This document shows positions 48,509 through 56,836 of a stretch of 64,000 nucleotides of DNA, in pieces. The position numbers were made by a program, and so were the translations under genes. Under the pieces are notes generated by a model. The model was not told the DNA's origin. It searched no databases and saw only the letters and a program-made list of their open reading frames with translations. Within the stretch, counting starts at the first letter, position 1. Each line of letters opens with the position of its first letter. Origin of the DNA: Cupriavidus alkaliphilus (GTDB taxonomy: Bacteria > Pseudomonadota > Gammaproteobacteria > Burkholderiales > Burkholderiaceae); contig NZ_FMAD01000008.1 of the NCBI RefSeq assembly GCF_900094595.1, forward strand, positions 124,001 to 188,000, read 5' to 3'.

Positions 48509-49096
48509 ATGCAGACGGGAAAACTGATGGCAGGGCTGGTCCTGGCCGGGTTGCTGGCCGGTTGTGAATCCATGGATGGCGCAATGTCTTCCATCAGCGG
48601 CGTGCTCGACGGCACCGGCGACGTGCTCAGCGGCGACTTCCGCATGCTGGCCGACCCCAAGCCGGCTTCGCTGGGCGACATCTGGGCCGACTGGAAGAAG
48701 AACGAAATCACGGCGAAGAAGAAGTGGGACGCGCAGGCCATCCTGGTGTCGGGCACGGTCTCGCGCATCACCAAGGTCGACGGCCTGAGCATCACGGACG
48801 ACACCATCGCGGTCTACTTCAAGGATTCGGTCAATCCGCAGTGCACCGGCAAGGCGCTGATGCGCGATGCGATGCTGGTCAACCAGAAGAAGATCAGCAA
48901 CCTGCAGACCGGGGACAAGATCAACGTGACCGGCGTGCTGGCGACCAGCGATTCCGAGTCGTACAACAGCAGCAACAAGGAATGCTATTTCGCCTTCGCC
49001 AAGTCGAAGATCGAAGCGGCGCCGCCAAGCGCGGCAGCGCCGTCGAAAGCCGCCACCAGCACCAAGTCGAAATCGACCAAGACCAGCAAGAAGTAA
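48509..49096 (+). CDS. OB-fold (tRNA_anti-like) lipoprotein
   Basis: The 195-residue protein has a lipoprotein signal (MQTGKLMAGLVLAGLLAGC, Cys19) and a compact domain (residues 55-160) with WDAQAILVSGTVSRITKV, ITDDTIAVYFKDS and TGDKINVTGVLATSDS. This beta-rich pattern is like the OB-fold tRNA_anti-like domain of exported proteins. Two Cys (at about residues 112 and 156) may form a disulfide. The C-terminus is Lys/Ser/Thr-rich. AGAAGAAGC precedes the ATG. A good sigma-70-type promoter lies upstream. The role is not known. Confidence 0.7.
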   Translation: MQTGKLMAGLVLAGLLAGCESMDGAMSSISGVLDGTGDVLSGDFRMLADPKPASLGDIWADWKKNEITAKKKWDAQAILVSGTVSRITKVDGLSITDDTIAVYFKDSVNPQCTGKALMRDAMLVNQKKISNLQTGDKINVTGVLATSDSESYNSSNKECYFAFAKSKIEAAPPSAAAPSKAATSTKSKSTKTSKK

Positions 49097-49121
49097 GCAG
49101 GCCCGCGCGTAATGCGCGCCG

Positions 49122-49143
49122 GCGGCCGGCATAAGCCGGCCGC
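49122..49143 (+). terminator. Hairpin after the OB-fold lipoprotein gene
   Basis: A 9-bp stem (GCGGCCGGC, GCCGGCCGC) with ATAA loop lies 25 bp after the stop. It lacks a T-tract, so efficiency as an intrinsic terminator is doubtful. Confidence 0.4.
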
Positions 49144-49391
49144 AGCCACTGCCCCTGTGCCTGCTACGCCGCGTGCGGGCCACGCCACACGCGGCCGCCA
49201 AGGCTGCATCCCTTACACGCTCTGAAACCGTTGCACGGACGCCCAGCCGCCCGGCTCCCGTCTGCCGGGGCCCTGGGGGCCATCCGCCGCACGGTACGAA
49301 TCTTGCCCCTGGGCTGTTATCCGCCCGCGGTGCCGGCCGCGACTTTGCGCCGGTTTCCGCACATGGCGTTTTACCTAGTCAGGAAATCAGC

Positions 49392-50471
49392 ATGGGCTAC
49401 TACTACGATGAGCGTGAAGCGCGCGACCAGCGCCAACGCCGCCAGGCATGGGACGACGATGACTGGCAGCCGGAATCGGAACGCGACCGCTGGCAGGCAC
49501 AACGCAGACGCCAGCAAATGACCCCTGGCCAGACCAGCTACGGCGGCCCTGCCCGCCCGGCCCGGGAATTCAATGAGCAGTATGGCGCCGGACGCTACCC
49601 CGACTATCCGCGCGAAGGGCGCTATGGCAGCGACCTGCGCTATGGTCTGAACGGCGGCTACGGCTGGGAGCGCGCCAGCGAATGGCGTGATCCGCAGGCG
49701 TGGGAACGCGACGATGAATACGCGGAACGGCAGTGGCGCCAGAGTACCGAGCGCGCGCGCGAACCGCGCGAGCGGTATGAAGGGCGCGAGCGCTATGAAA
49801 CCCGCGGCTCGTCGCGCGATGAAGGCCGCGAGCGCTACTTCAGCGACCTGCGCAGCGACACCCGCTACTGGACCGAAGCGGACGACGACGAAGACGAAGC
49901 GCGCCGCTACGCGGCACAGCACAGTCCTGGTTACCGCCAATACGCTGAGCGGCGCGGCTGGGAGACTGACCAGGCGCGCGATGACGAGCGCGACGACGAC
50001 CGCGACCACGGCGTGCTTTATAACCTTGGCCGCCGCATCGGCGAGGTGGTGGGCGACTGGTTCGGTACGCCCGACGAGCGCGAACAGCGCTCTGGCCCGC
50101 GCGGCTACCAGCGCAGCGACGAGCGCATCCGCGACCAGATCTGCGAGCGGCTCAGCTACGCGCGCGGCGTCGACGTGAGCGATGTCAGCGTCGATGTCAG
50201 CGACGGCGTGGTGTCGCTGACCGGCACCGTGCGCGACCGCGGCCAGAAGTACTACATCGAAGACATGGCCGACGGCACCTACGGCGTCAAGGAAGTCAAC
50301 AACGACATCCGCGTGCGCCGCGACAGCGACCGCCCTGGCGAGTCGTCCAGCAGCGCGCGCAGTGCGGGCAGCGCAAGCAGCTCGGCAAGCACGGGCAGCG
50401 CGGGCAGCGCGAGCGCCACCACGGGCGGCAGTGCCGCCGGCACCACGACGGGCAGCACCTGGCGCGCATAA
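49392..50471 (+). CDS. BON-domain protein with charged low-complexity regions
   Basis: The 359-residue protein has three parts. Residues 1-205 are extremely rich in Arg, Glu, Asp and Tyr with repeated ERYEGRERYETRG-type strings and no hydrophobic segment. Residues 206-300 include a GRRIGEVVGDWFG helix and a BON domain (ERIRDQICERLSYARGVDVSDVSVDVSDGVVSLTGTVRDRG split, conserved Gly-Val-Val-Ser-Leu-Thr-Gly). The rest is Ser/Gly/Ala/Thr-rich. BON domains bind membranes or phospholipid. No signal peptide is evident. AGGAAATCAGC precedes the ATG. A strong terminator follows. Confidence 0.82.
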   Translation: MGYYYDEREARDQRQRRQAWDDDDWQPESERDRWQAQRRRQQMTPGQTSYGGPARPAREFNEQYGAGRYPDYPREGRYGSDLRYGLNGGYGWERASEWRDPQAWERDDEYAERQWRQSTERAREPRERYEGRERYETRGSSRDEGRERYFSDLRSDTRYWTEADDDEDEARRYAAQHSPGYRQYAERRGWETDQARDDERDDDRDHGVLYNLGRRIGEVVGDWFGTPDEREQRSGPRGYQRSDERIRDQICERLSYARGVDVSDVSVDVSDGVVSLTGTVRDRGQKYYIEDMADGTYGVKEVNNDIRVRRDSDRPGESSSSARSAGSASSSASTGSAGSASATTGGSAAGTTTGSTWRA

Positions 50472-50479
50472 CACTCAGT

Positions 50480-50508
50480 AGCCGGCGGAAGCTTCCGCCG
50501 GCTTTTTT
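50480..50508 (+). terminator. Rho-independent terminator after the BON gene
   Basis: Two 12-bp arms (AGCCGGCGGAAG, CTTCCGCCGGCT) form a perfect palindrome, followed by a run of six T residues overlapping the last arm base. Confidence 0.9.
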
Positions 50509-50520
50509 GTCGATCCCGCC

Positions 50521-50547
50521 ACCGCCCACACCGCCCACACCGCCCGC
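50521..50547. repeat. 9-bp tandem repeat upstream of exonuclease III gene
   Basis: Three copies of ACCGCCCAC (the last is ACCGCCCGC) end 5 bp before the start codon region of the exonuclease gene. No ribosome-binding site is obvious between the repeat and the ATG at 50553. Confidence 0.7.
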
Positions 50548-50552
50548 CTCGC

Positions 50553-51365
50553 ATGCCCGCGTCCAGGCTGAAGATTGCAACCTTCAACATCAACGGCATT
50601 CGCAGCCGCGTGGGCGCGCTGTGCCACTGGCTCGCGCGCGAAGCGCCGGACATCGTCTGCCTGCAGGAACTGAAGACCGCCGACGAGAGCTTTCCGGCGC
50701 GGGAGATCCGCGACGCCGGCTATGGCGCGATCTGGCACGGCCAGAAGTCCTGGAACGGCGTGGCCATCCTGGCGCGCGGGGCGGAGCCCGTGGAAGTGCG
50801 CCGCGGCCTGCCCGGCGATCCCGACGACAGCCACAGCCGCTATCTGGAAGCGGCGGTTTCCGGCATGGTGATCGGCTGCCTCTACCTGCCGAACGGCAAC
50901 CCGCAGCCCGGCCCCAAGTTCGACTACAAGCTGGCCTGGTTCGAACGGCTGATCGCGCATGCGCAGGAACTGTTCGACAGTGGCCACCCGGTGGTGCTGG
51001 CCGGCGACTACAACGTGGTGCCGACCGACCAGGACATCTACAACCCGCGCTCGTGGCGCAAGGACGCCCTGCTGCAGCCGGAAAGCCGCGAGGCATACGC
51101 GCGCCTGCTGGCGCAGGGCTGGACCGATGCGCTGCGCCAGCAGCACCCCGATGCGCCCATCTACACCTTCTGGGATTACTTCCGCCGGCACTGGCAGACC
51201 AACTCCGGCCTGCGCATCGACCACCTGCTGCTGAGCGCCGAGCTGGCGCCGCGGCTGCGCGACGCCGGCGTCGACCGCTGGGTGCGAGGCGAAGACCACC
51301 CCAGCGACCATGCACCGGCGTGGGTGTTGCTGGGCCCGGCGGCGCGGCGCAAGCGGGCGGGCTAG
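50553..51365 (+). CDS. xthA: Exodeoxyribonuclease III
   Basis: The 270-residue protein is an EEP-fold AP endonuclease with 3'-5' exonuclease activity used in base excision repair. Motifs: LKIATFNINGIRSR (residues 6-19), CLQELKTAD (catalytic Glu), GDYNVVPTDQDIYNP, TFWDYFRRHWQTNSGLRIDHLL (with the Arg-Ile-Asp) and EDHPSDHAP near the C-terminus (catalytic Asp-His). Length is normal for the family. A short tandem repeat lies just upstream. Its stop overlaps the convergent LysR stop by 3-4 bp. Confidence 0.95.
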   Translation: MPASRLKIATFNINGIRSRVGALCHWLAREAPDIVCLQELKTADESFPAREIRDAGYGAIWHGQKSWNGVAILARGAEPVEVRRGLPGDPDDSHSRYLEAAVSGMVIGCLYLPNGNPQPGPKFDYKLAWFERLIAHAQELFDSGHPVVLAGDYNVVPTDQDIYNPRSWRKDALLQPESREAYARLLAQGWTDALRQQHPDAPIYTFWDYFRRHWQTNSGLRIDHLLLSAELAPRLRDAGVDRWVRGEDHPSDHAPAWVLLGPAARRKRAG

Positions 51366-52279
51366 CCCGCGGCCTCCGCCACCAGCTTGTCGCGGATAAA
51401 GCCCAGGAAAGCGCGCACGCCCTCGGGCAGCGTGCGGCCCGCCAGCGTCTGCAGTTCGATCGCCCGGCTGCGCATGCCGCGTTCGCGGATGGTCGCGGCA
51501 TGCAGCTCGCCGCGGCGCAAGCGGTCGCCCACGGTCACGCTGCCCGAGATCGACAGGCCGCCGCCGTGCAGCACGAAGCTGGTCAGGGTCTCGAAGTGGT
51601 TGGTCACCAGCACCGGCTCGAACACCATGCCGCGCTCGCCGCAGGCCAGGTCGAACAGCTGGCGCACGGTGTTGTCGCCCTCGGGGAGCGCCAGCGGGTA
51701 CGGCTGCATCTGCGCCAGCGTGACGCTGCGAAAGCGTGCCAGCGGATGGTCGGGACGCATGATGGCGATCACCGGCGCCGCCTGCCGGTGCGCGATGCGG
51801 ATGCCCTGCTCGGCGGCGCGGCTGTAAGTGATGCCGATATCCGCGTCGCCATGCAGCACGATGCCGGTCACATCCGCCGGCGGCGCCACGCGCACGTGGA
51901 ACTGCAGGCCCGGATAGCGCTGGCGGAACTCGGCGATGATGCGCGGCAGGAAGTCGATCGCAAACCCGGCGGAACTGGCCACGCGCACCCGGCCGCGGCG
52001 CAGGCCCTGCAGCGCGGCGATCTCGGACACCACGCGGTCGGCTTCCAGCGCGCCGCGCAGTGCGTAGGCCGCCAGCAGCTCGCCGGCCGCACTGGCCACC
52101 ATGCCGCGCGGGCGGCGATCGAACAACGGCACGCCGAGCAGGGCCTCGAGCGCGGCGACCTGCCGGCTCACCGCCGACACGGTGACGTTGAGCCGTTGCG
52201 CCGCCTCGGTGAGCGAGCCGCTGCGGACCACTTCCAGGAAATAGCGCAGCGAGGTGTCCTGCAGGCGATGCGACAACAT
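51362..52279 (-). CDS. LysR-family regulator, divergent from amidase
   Basis: The 305-residue protein has a HTH in LRYFLEVVRSGSLTEAAQRLNVTVSAVSRQVAALE (residues 11-45) and an effector domain like that of CysB/CbbR-type LysR proteins. It is divergent from the amidase-Bug pair by 117 bp. A perfect 15-bp dyad (TTGCG-N5-CGCAA) at 52300-52314 lies between them. It likely governs these genes. Its 3' end overlaps xthA on the opposite strand. Confidence 0.87.
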   Translation of the reverse strand: MLSHRLQDTSLRYFLEVVRSGSLTEAAQRLNVTVSAVSRQVAALEALLGVPLFDRRPRGMVASAAGELLAAYALRGALEADRVVSEIAALQGLRRGRVRVASSAGFAIDFLPRIIAEFRQRYPGLQFHVRVAPPADVTGIVLHGDADIGITYSRAAEQGIRIAHRQAAPVIAIMRPDHPLARFRSVTLAQMQPYPLALPEGDNTVRQLFDLACGERGMVFEPVLVTNHFETLTSFVLHGGGLSISGSVTVGDRLRRGELHAATIRERGMRSRAIELQTLAGRTLPEGVRAFLGFIRDKLVAEAAG

Positions 52280-52299
52280 GGGGGCGGGCTCCGGCCGGT

Positions 52300-52314
52300 T
52301 TGCGTTTTACGCAA
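52300..52314. promoter_or_regulatory. Candidate LysR operator (TTGCG-N5-CGCAA)
   Basis: A perfect 5+5+5 dyad lies 21 bp upstream of the LysR ATG and 83 bp upstream of the amidase ATG, in the expected place for a LysR-type recognition site. Assigned by symmetry and position. Confidence 0.5.
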
Positions 52315-52396
52315 GGATATTTGAAAAAATCGTCGATTGCGGGAAAGCACGCGTCGCCCGTATGCTGTTTCACGACAACACCGGAGACCCCGCGCC

Positions 52397-53887
52397 ATGG
52401 CGACTGCCCAGACCCCCGCTGCTCCCACCGACACGATCACCAATCCGATCACCAATCCGATCACCGACCTCGATGCGGTCGCGCTGTCCGGCGCCATCCA
52501 TGCTCGCGAGGTCTCCTGCGTGGAAGTGCTCGATGCCTTCCTCGGCCAGATCGACCGCCACAACCCCCGCGTCAACGCCATCGTCGCCCCGGTGGACCGC
52601 GATACGCTGCGCCGGCAGGCGCGCGGACTCGACGACGAACTCGCGCGCGGCGCCAGCCGCGGCCCGCTGCACGGGTTCCCGCAGGCGCCCAAGGACATCA
52701 GCCCGGCCGCTGGCATGGTCACCACCAAGGGCTCGCCGATCTTCGCCGGCCAGGTCAGCGACGCCGATGCCGTCATCTTCGAGCGCATGCGCGCCGGCGG
52801 CGCCCTCTTCATCGGGCGCACCAACTCGCCCGAATTCGGCCTCGGCGGCCATACCTACAACCCCGTCTACGGCACCACCCGCAACGCCTTCGATCCCGGC
52901 CGCTCCGCCGGCGGCAGCAGCGGCGGCGCCGCGGTGGCGGTGGCGCTGCACATGCTGCCGGTGGCCGACGGCTCGGACATGATGGGGTCGCTGCGCACGC
53001 CCGCGGCGTTCAACCATGTCTATGGGCTGCGCACCTCGGTCGGCTGCGTGCCGCACGGCCCGGGCGACGAAGTGTTCTTCCAGCAGTTCAGCGTGGCCGG
53101 GCCGATGGCACGCAACGTGCCGGACCTGGCGCTGCTGCTGTCGGTGCAGGCCGGCTTCGATGCGCGCCTGCCGCTGACGCGCCGCAACGAGGCGCCCGGC
53201 ACCTTTGCGCTGCCGCCAGAACGCGACTGGACCGGCGTGCGCATCGGCTGGCTCGGCGACCTGGGCGGGCACCTGCCCACCGAAGCGGGCCTGCTCGACA
53301 CCTGCGTGCAGGCCCTGGCGCACCTGCGTACGCTCGGCTGCAGCATCGACGCGGCGCTGCCCGACTTCGACCTGGAACGGCTGTGGCGTGCCTGGATCGA
53401 CCTGCGCAGCTTCTCGGTGGCGGGCGCCAACGCGGCGCTGTACCGCGACCCGGCCAAGCGCGCGCTGCTCAAGCCCGAGGCGGTCTGGGAGATCGAACGC
53501 GGCCTGGCGCTGCCGGGCACGCGCGTGTACGAGGCCATGGCCGAACGCAGCGCGTGGTACCAGGCGCTGCGTGCGCTGTTCGAGCGCTTCGACTACCTGG
53601 TGCTGCCGGCCGCGCAGGTGTTCCCGTTCGATGCCGGCTGGGACTGGCCGCATGCCATCGACGGCCGCGACATGGACACCTACCACCGCTGGATGCAGGC
53701 AGTGGTGCCAGCCACCATGGCCGGGCTGCCGGCACTGGCCGCGCCCGCCGGCTTCGGCCCGCAGGGCCTGCCCGCCGGCCTGCAGATCATCGGCCCGGCG
53801 CAGGCCGACGCCGCGGTGCTGCAACTGGGCCATGCCTACGACCAGGCCGGCGGCTTCTCGCACGTGCGCAGCCCCTGGCTCGGCTGA
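52397..53887 (+). CDS. Amidase (amidase-signature family)
   Basis: The 496-residue protein has the amidase signature layout: the catalytic Lys in QAPKDISPAAG (about residue 100), the cis-Ser in GRSAGGSSGGAAVAVALHM, and the Ser nucleophile in ADGSDMMGSLRTPAAF (about residue 200). Usual family members have Gly-Gly-Ser in place of Met-Gly-Ser at the last site. The N-terminal segment carries an ITNP repeat. The enzyme hydrolyses an amide to acid and ammonia; substrate unknown. It lies next to a Bug-type binding protein and a LysR gene, suggesting uptake and hydrolysis of a carboxylate amide. Confidence 0.88.
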   Translation: MATAQTPAAPTDTITNPITNPITDLDAVALSGAIHAREVSCVEVLDAFLGQIDRHNPRVNAIVAPVDRDTLRRQARGLDDELARGASRGPLHGFPQAPKDISPAAGMVTTKGSPIFAGQVSDADAVIFERMRAGGALFIGRTNSPEFGLGGHTYNPVYGTTRNAFDPGRSAGGSSGGAAVAVALHMLPVADGSDMMGSLRTPAAFNHVYGLRTSVGCVPHGPGDEVFFQQFSVAGPMARNVPDLALLLSVQAGFDARLPLTRRNEAPGTFALPPERDWTGVRIGWLGDLGGHLPTEAGLLDTCVQALAHLRTLGCSIDAALPDFDLERLWRAWIDLRSFSVAGANAALYRDPAKRALLKPEAVWEIERGLALPGTRVYEAMAERSAWYQALRALFERFDYLVLPAAQVFPFDAGWDWPHAIDGRDMDTYHRWMQAVVPATMAGLPALAAPAGFGPQGLPAGLQIIGPAQADAAVLQLGHAYDQAGGFSHVRSPWLG

Positions 53888-53948
53888 TCCCCGCTGCTGG
53901 TCGATTCCGATTGCCTCACATTCCTATAACTGCCGCAGGAGTGCCACG

Positions 53949-54935
53949 ATGACTGCAATGCCCCCGAAGCTGTTTCTCGCCTGCGCCACCGCCCTGGCCG
54001 CGGCGCTGTCCGCCGCGCCCGCCGCCCAGGCGCAAACGTGGCCGGAGCGCCCGCTGCGGCTGGTGGTGCCGTTCGCCGCGGGCGGCGCCACCGACGTCCT
54101 GGGTCGCCTGCTGGCGGTCGGCCTGGGCGAAAAGCTCGGCCAGTCGGTGGTGGTCGAGAACAAGCCCGGCGCCAGCACTGTGATCGGCGCCACCCAGGTG
54201 GCCAAGGCCGCGCCCGACGGCTACACGCTGCTGCTGGCGGCCAGCACCACGCTGACGCTGAACCCCGCGATCCGCCAGCAGCTAGGCTACGACCCCATTA
54301 AGAGCTTCACCCCGCTAGGCCTGGTGGCCGATATGAGCCTGGTGCTGGTCGCCAATCCCGACACGCAGATCGCGTCGCTGAAGGACCTGGTGACGCAGGC
54401 GAAGGCCAACCCTGACAAGTTCTCCTACGGCTCGTTCGGCGCAGGTTCCTCGGTCCACTTCGGCGCGGAGATGCTCAAGACCGCCACCGGCATCCGCATG
54501 GTGCACGTGCCGTTCAACGGCAGCGCCCCCAGCCTGACCGCGCTCGCGGGCGGGCAGGTGCAGGTGGCCGTCGATACCGTGGTGGCGACCCTGCCGCTGA
54601 TCAAGGGCGGCAAGATCCGGCCGCTGGCGGTGCTGTCGCCGCAGCGCCTGCCGGCCCTGCCGCAAGTGCCGACCGTTGCCGAAAGCGGCTATCCCGGCTT
54701 CCAGATGGGCACCTGGTTCGCGCTGTTGGCGCCCGCGGGCCTGCCCGCGCCGGTGCAGCAGAAGCTGGAAAAGGCGCTGGCCGACGTCGCCAACGCCCCG
54801 GCCACGAAGGCGCGCATGGTCGAGCTGGCGTTGACGCCAGCTTATGGCAATGGGGCCGCGGTGAAGGCACGGGTGGAAAAGGAGCTGCCGGAGATGCGGG
54901 CGGTGGCGGCGCGGGCGGATATCCGCGCGGAATAG
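53949..54935 (+). CDS. Bug-family tripartite tricarboxylate-type substrate-binding protein
   Basis: The 328-residue protein has a signal peptide ending AQA (residue about 29) and typical Bug motifs: WPERPLRLVVPFAAGGATDVLGRLLA, VVVENKPGASTVIGATQVAKAAPDGYTLLL and FSYGSFGAGSSVHFGAEML (split). Bug proteins bind carboxylates in the periplasm; most in Burkholderiales have no adjacent transporter genes, as here. It follows the amidase by 61 bp with a GCAGGAGTGCCACG ribosome-binding site, so co-expression with the amidase is likely. Confidence 0.92.
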   Translation: MTAMPPKLFLACATALAAALSAAPAAQAQTWPERPLRLVVPFAAGGATDVLGRLLAVGLGEKLGQSVVVENKPGASTVIGATQVAKAAPDGYTLLLAASTTLTLNPAIRQQLGYDPIKSFTPLGLVADMSLVLVANPDTQIASLKDLVTQAKANPDKFSYGSFGAGSSVHFGAEMLKTATGIRMVHVPFNGSAPSLTALAGGQVQVAVDTVVATLPLIKGGKIRPLAVLSPQRLPALPQVPTVAESGYPGFQMGTWFALLAPAGLPAPVQQKLEKALADVANAPATKARMVELALTPAYGNGAAVKARVEKELPEMRAVAARADIRAE

Positions 54936-54951
54936 GCCCCGCCGCGCGCGC

Positions 54952-55740
54952 TCAGAGCCGCACGCCGTCCACGTGCGCCGTGAAGCCCACGGCTTGCGGC
55001 GCCACTTCCTCGCGCAGCGTGAGCTGCGGAATCAGGTAGTCCCCGCCGTTCTGCCGCCGGAACGGAATCGGCGGGGTCGTCCCCAGCGCATCCAGCCGCT
55101 CCCCCAGCTCCTCGCGAATCTGCGCAAAGCGCGCCGCATCGACCTTGCCGGTGCGGTACACCAGGTACGGCGGCAGCACGTCGAAGCCGGGGTAGTGCAG
55201 GATGCCGTGGTGGATCGGGAACAGGATGTCGTCGATCGGGCCGTTGATGCCGCGCGCGCTGTAGTGCGACTCCCAGCCCCCGGCGGTGACGATCAGCATT
55301 GCGCGCTTGCCGGCGAGCGTGCCTTCGCCATAGCGGTCGCCCCAGCGCTGGTCCGAGTGCTCGCCGACGCCGTAGGCAAAGCCGTAGGCATAGACGCGCT
55401 CGACCCAGCCCTTCAGGATGGCGGGCATCGAAAACCACCACAGCGGAAACTGCAGGATCACGGCGTCGGCCCAGCGCAGCTTGTCCTGCTCGCGTGCGAT
55501 GTCATCGCTCTGCAGCCCGTTGTCGAAGGCATGCTTCGAATCCAGCGACGGGTGGAATGGCGCGTCGGCCTTGGGAACCTTCGAATCCGAGGCGTCGAGC
55601 TGCGGCTTCCATTGCATCGCATACAGGTCCGAAAGCTGGACTTCGTGGCCGGCGTCGCGCAAGCGCTGCACGGCAAAGTCGCGGATGGCGCCGTTGAGCG
55701 AGCGCGGTTCGGGGTGGGCATAGACCAGCAGTACTTTCAT
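54952..55740 (-). CDS. NAD(P)H quinone oxidoreductase of the flavodoxin-fold (NQO/MdaB-like) group
   Basis: The 262-residue protein starts MKVLLVYAHPEPRSLNGAIRDF (flavin-binding loop) and contains ADAVILQFPLWWFSMPAILKGWVERVYAYGFAYG and AMLIVTAGGWESHYSARGING, motifs of the Flavodoxin_2 family with conserved Trp-Trp and the FMN/FAD stretch. Members reduce quinones by two electrons and protect against redox cycling. It is divergent from a LysR regulator across 88 bp that carries a dyad. The start chosen is the ATG at 55740. A downstream partner is absent. Confidence 0.9.
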   Translation of the reverse strand: MKVLLVYAHPEPRSLNGAIRDFAVQRLRDAGHEVQLSDLYAMQWKPQLDASDSKVPKADAPFHPSLDSKHAFDNGLQSDDIAREQDKLRWADAVILQFPLWWFSMPAILKGWVERVYAYGFAYGVGEHSDQRWGDRYGEGTLAGKRAMLIVTAGGWESHYSARGINGPIDDILFPIHHGILHYPGFDVLPPYLVYRTGKVDAARFAQIREELGERLDALGTTPPIPFRRQNGGDYLIPQLTLREEVAPQAVGFTAHVDGVRL

Positions 55741-55802
55741 GTCGGTGGCTTCACAAGTTCTGGGTGAAGCCAGCATAGGCCCTGGTCCGGTATATTAGAA
55801 AT

Positions 55803-55817
55803 GAATATCCTATATTC
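55803..55817. promoter_or_regulatory. Candidate LysR operator (GAATAT-N3-ATATTC)
   Basis: A perfect 6+3+6 dyad lies 11 bp before the LysR ATG in an AT-rich patch between the divergent reductase and LysR genes. Placement suggests autorepression. The assignment is positional. Confidence 0.45.
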
Positions 55818-55828
55818 CAGGTATTGTC

Positions 55829-56734
55829 ATGACTAATTCCGCGACCAGCCTGAGGCGGCTCGACCTGAACCTGCTGCTAACGCTCGACGTGCTGCTGTCC
55901 GAGCACAACGTGACCCGCGCGGCCGAGCGGCTGCATCTGTCGCAGCCTTCGGTCAGCGTCCACCTGGCCCGGCTGCGCGACCACTTCGGCGATCCGCTGC
56001 TGCTGCCGGGGCCGCGCGGCATGCGCCCTACCGCCAGGGCGGAAGCGCTGCGCGAACCATTGCGCGAAGCGCTGGCCGCACTGGCGCAGGCGGTTTCCGC
56101 CGACACACCGTTCAACCCCGCCACGTCGACCCATACCTGGCGCGTGGCGGCGACCGACTATGGCGAATCGACCATCGTGCTGCCCGCGCTGCAGGGGCTA
56201 CGCAAGGCCGCGCCCGGCGCGCGGCTGGCCGTGGTCGAGATGGTGCCGACGCGCATCGCCCGGCAGGCCGAGCGCGCCGAGCTGGACCTGGCCTTCCACA
56301 CCACCGACGGCTCGCCGCCGGCGCTGCACCGGCGCGCGCTGTTCACCGAACGCTATGTGCTGGTGGGCCGCGCCGGCCATCCGCGGCTGAAGCGGCGGCC
56401 CACGCTGGCGCAGTTCTGCGCGCTCGAGCACGTGATCGTGTCGCCGGACGGCGGCGGCTTCCACGGCGTCACTGACGAGGCACTGGCCCGGTCCGGGATG
56501 CAGCGGCGCGTGGTGCTGTCGGTGCCGCACTTCCTGTTTGTCACGGCGGCGCTGGCCAGCACCGACCTGGTGGCAATGCTGCCCGAACGGCTGGTGCGTG
56601 GCGCCCCGGCATTGCGCGCGGTGGCGCCGCCGGTCGAGGTGCCCGGCTACGAGATGTCGATGCTGTGGCCCGAGCGCGTGCATCGCGATCCGGCGCACCG
56701 ATGGCTGCGTGAACACATCGCCACATCGGTGTAA
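55829..56734 (+). CDS. LysR-family regulator (NodD/NahR-like N-terminus)
   Basis: The 301-residue protein begins SLRRLDLNLLLTLDVLLSEHNVTRAAERLHLSQPSVSVHLARLRDHFGDPLLLPGPRGMRPT (split), typical of NodD/SyrM/LeuO-type LysR members with an RxDLNLL start. The effector domain extends from about residue 100. It is divergent from the quinone reductase gene and likely controls it and itself. It ends about 100 bp before the NTF2-like gene. Confidence 0.88.
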   Translation: MTNSATSLRRLDLNLLLTLDVLLSEHNVTRAAERLHLSQPSVSVHLARLRDHFGDPLLLPGPRGMRPTARAEALREPLREALAALAQAVSADTPFNPATSTHTWRVAATDYGESTIVLPALQGLRKAAPGARLAVVEMVPTRIARQAERAELDLAFHTTDGSPPALHRRALFTERYVLVGRAGHPRLKRRPTLAQFCALEHVIVSPDGGGFHGVTDEALARSGMQRRVVLSVPHFLFVTAALASTDLVAMLPERLVRGAPALRAVAPPVEVPGYEMSMLWPERVHRDPAHRWLREHIATSV

Positions 56735-56750
56735 GGGCCGCCGTCATCTC

Positions 56751-56777
56751 GTTTTGCATACAAAACTGGAATACAAT
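56751..56777 (+). promoter_or_regulatory. Palindrome GTTTTG-CATA-CAAAAC with adjacent TACAAT
   Basis: A 16-bp perfect palindrome (56751-56766) lies 5 bp before a TACAAT hexamer (56772-56777) in the promoter region of the NTF2-like gene. Its TTG-N4-CAA core resembles operators of GntR-type regulators. The overlap with the likely -35 region suggests repression. Confidence 0.5.
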
Positions 56778-56836
56778 CAACGCTTTCAACGTTGCGGCCT
56801 GGCCAAGCCCCAGCCGCCCCAGTTTTGGAGGAGATC

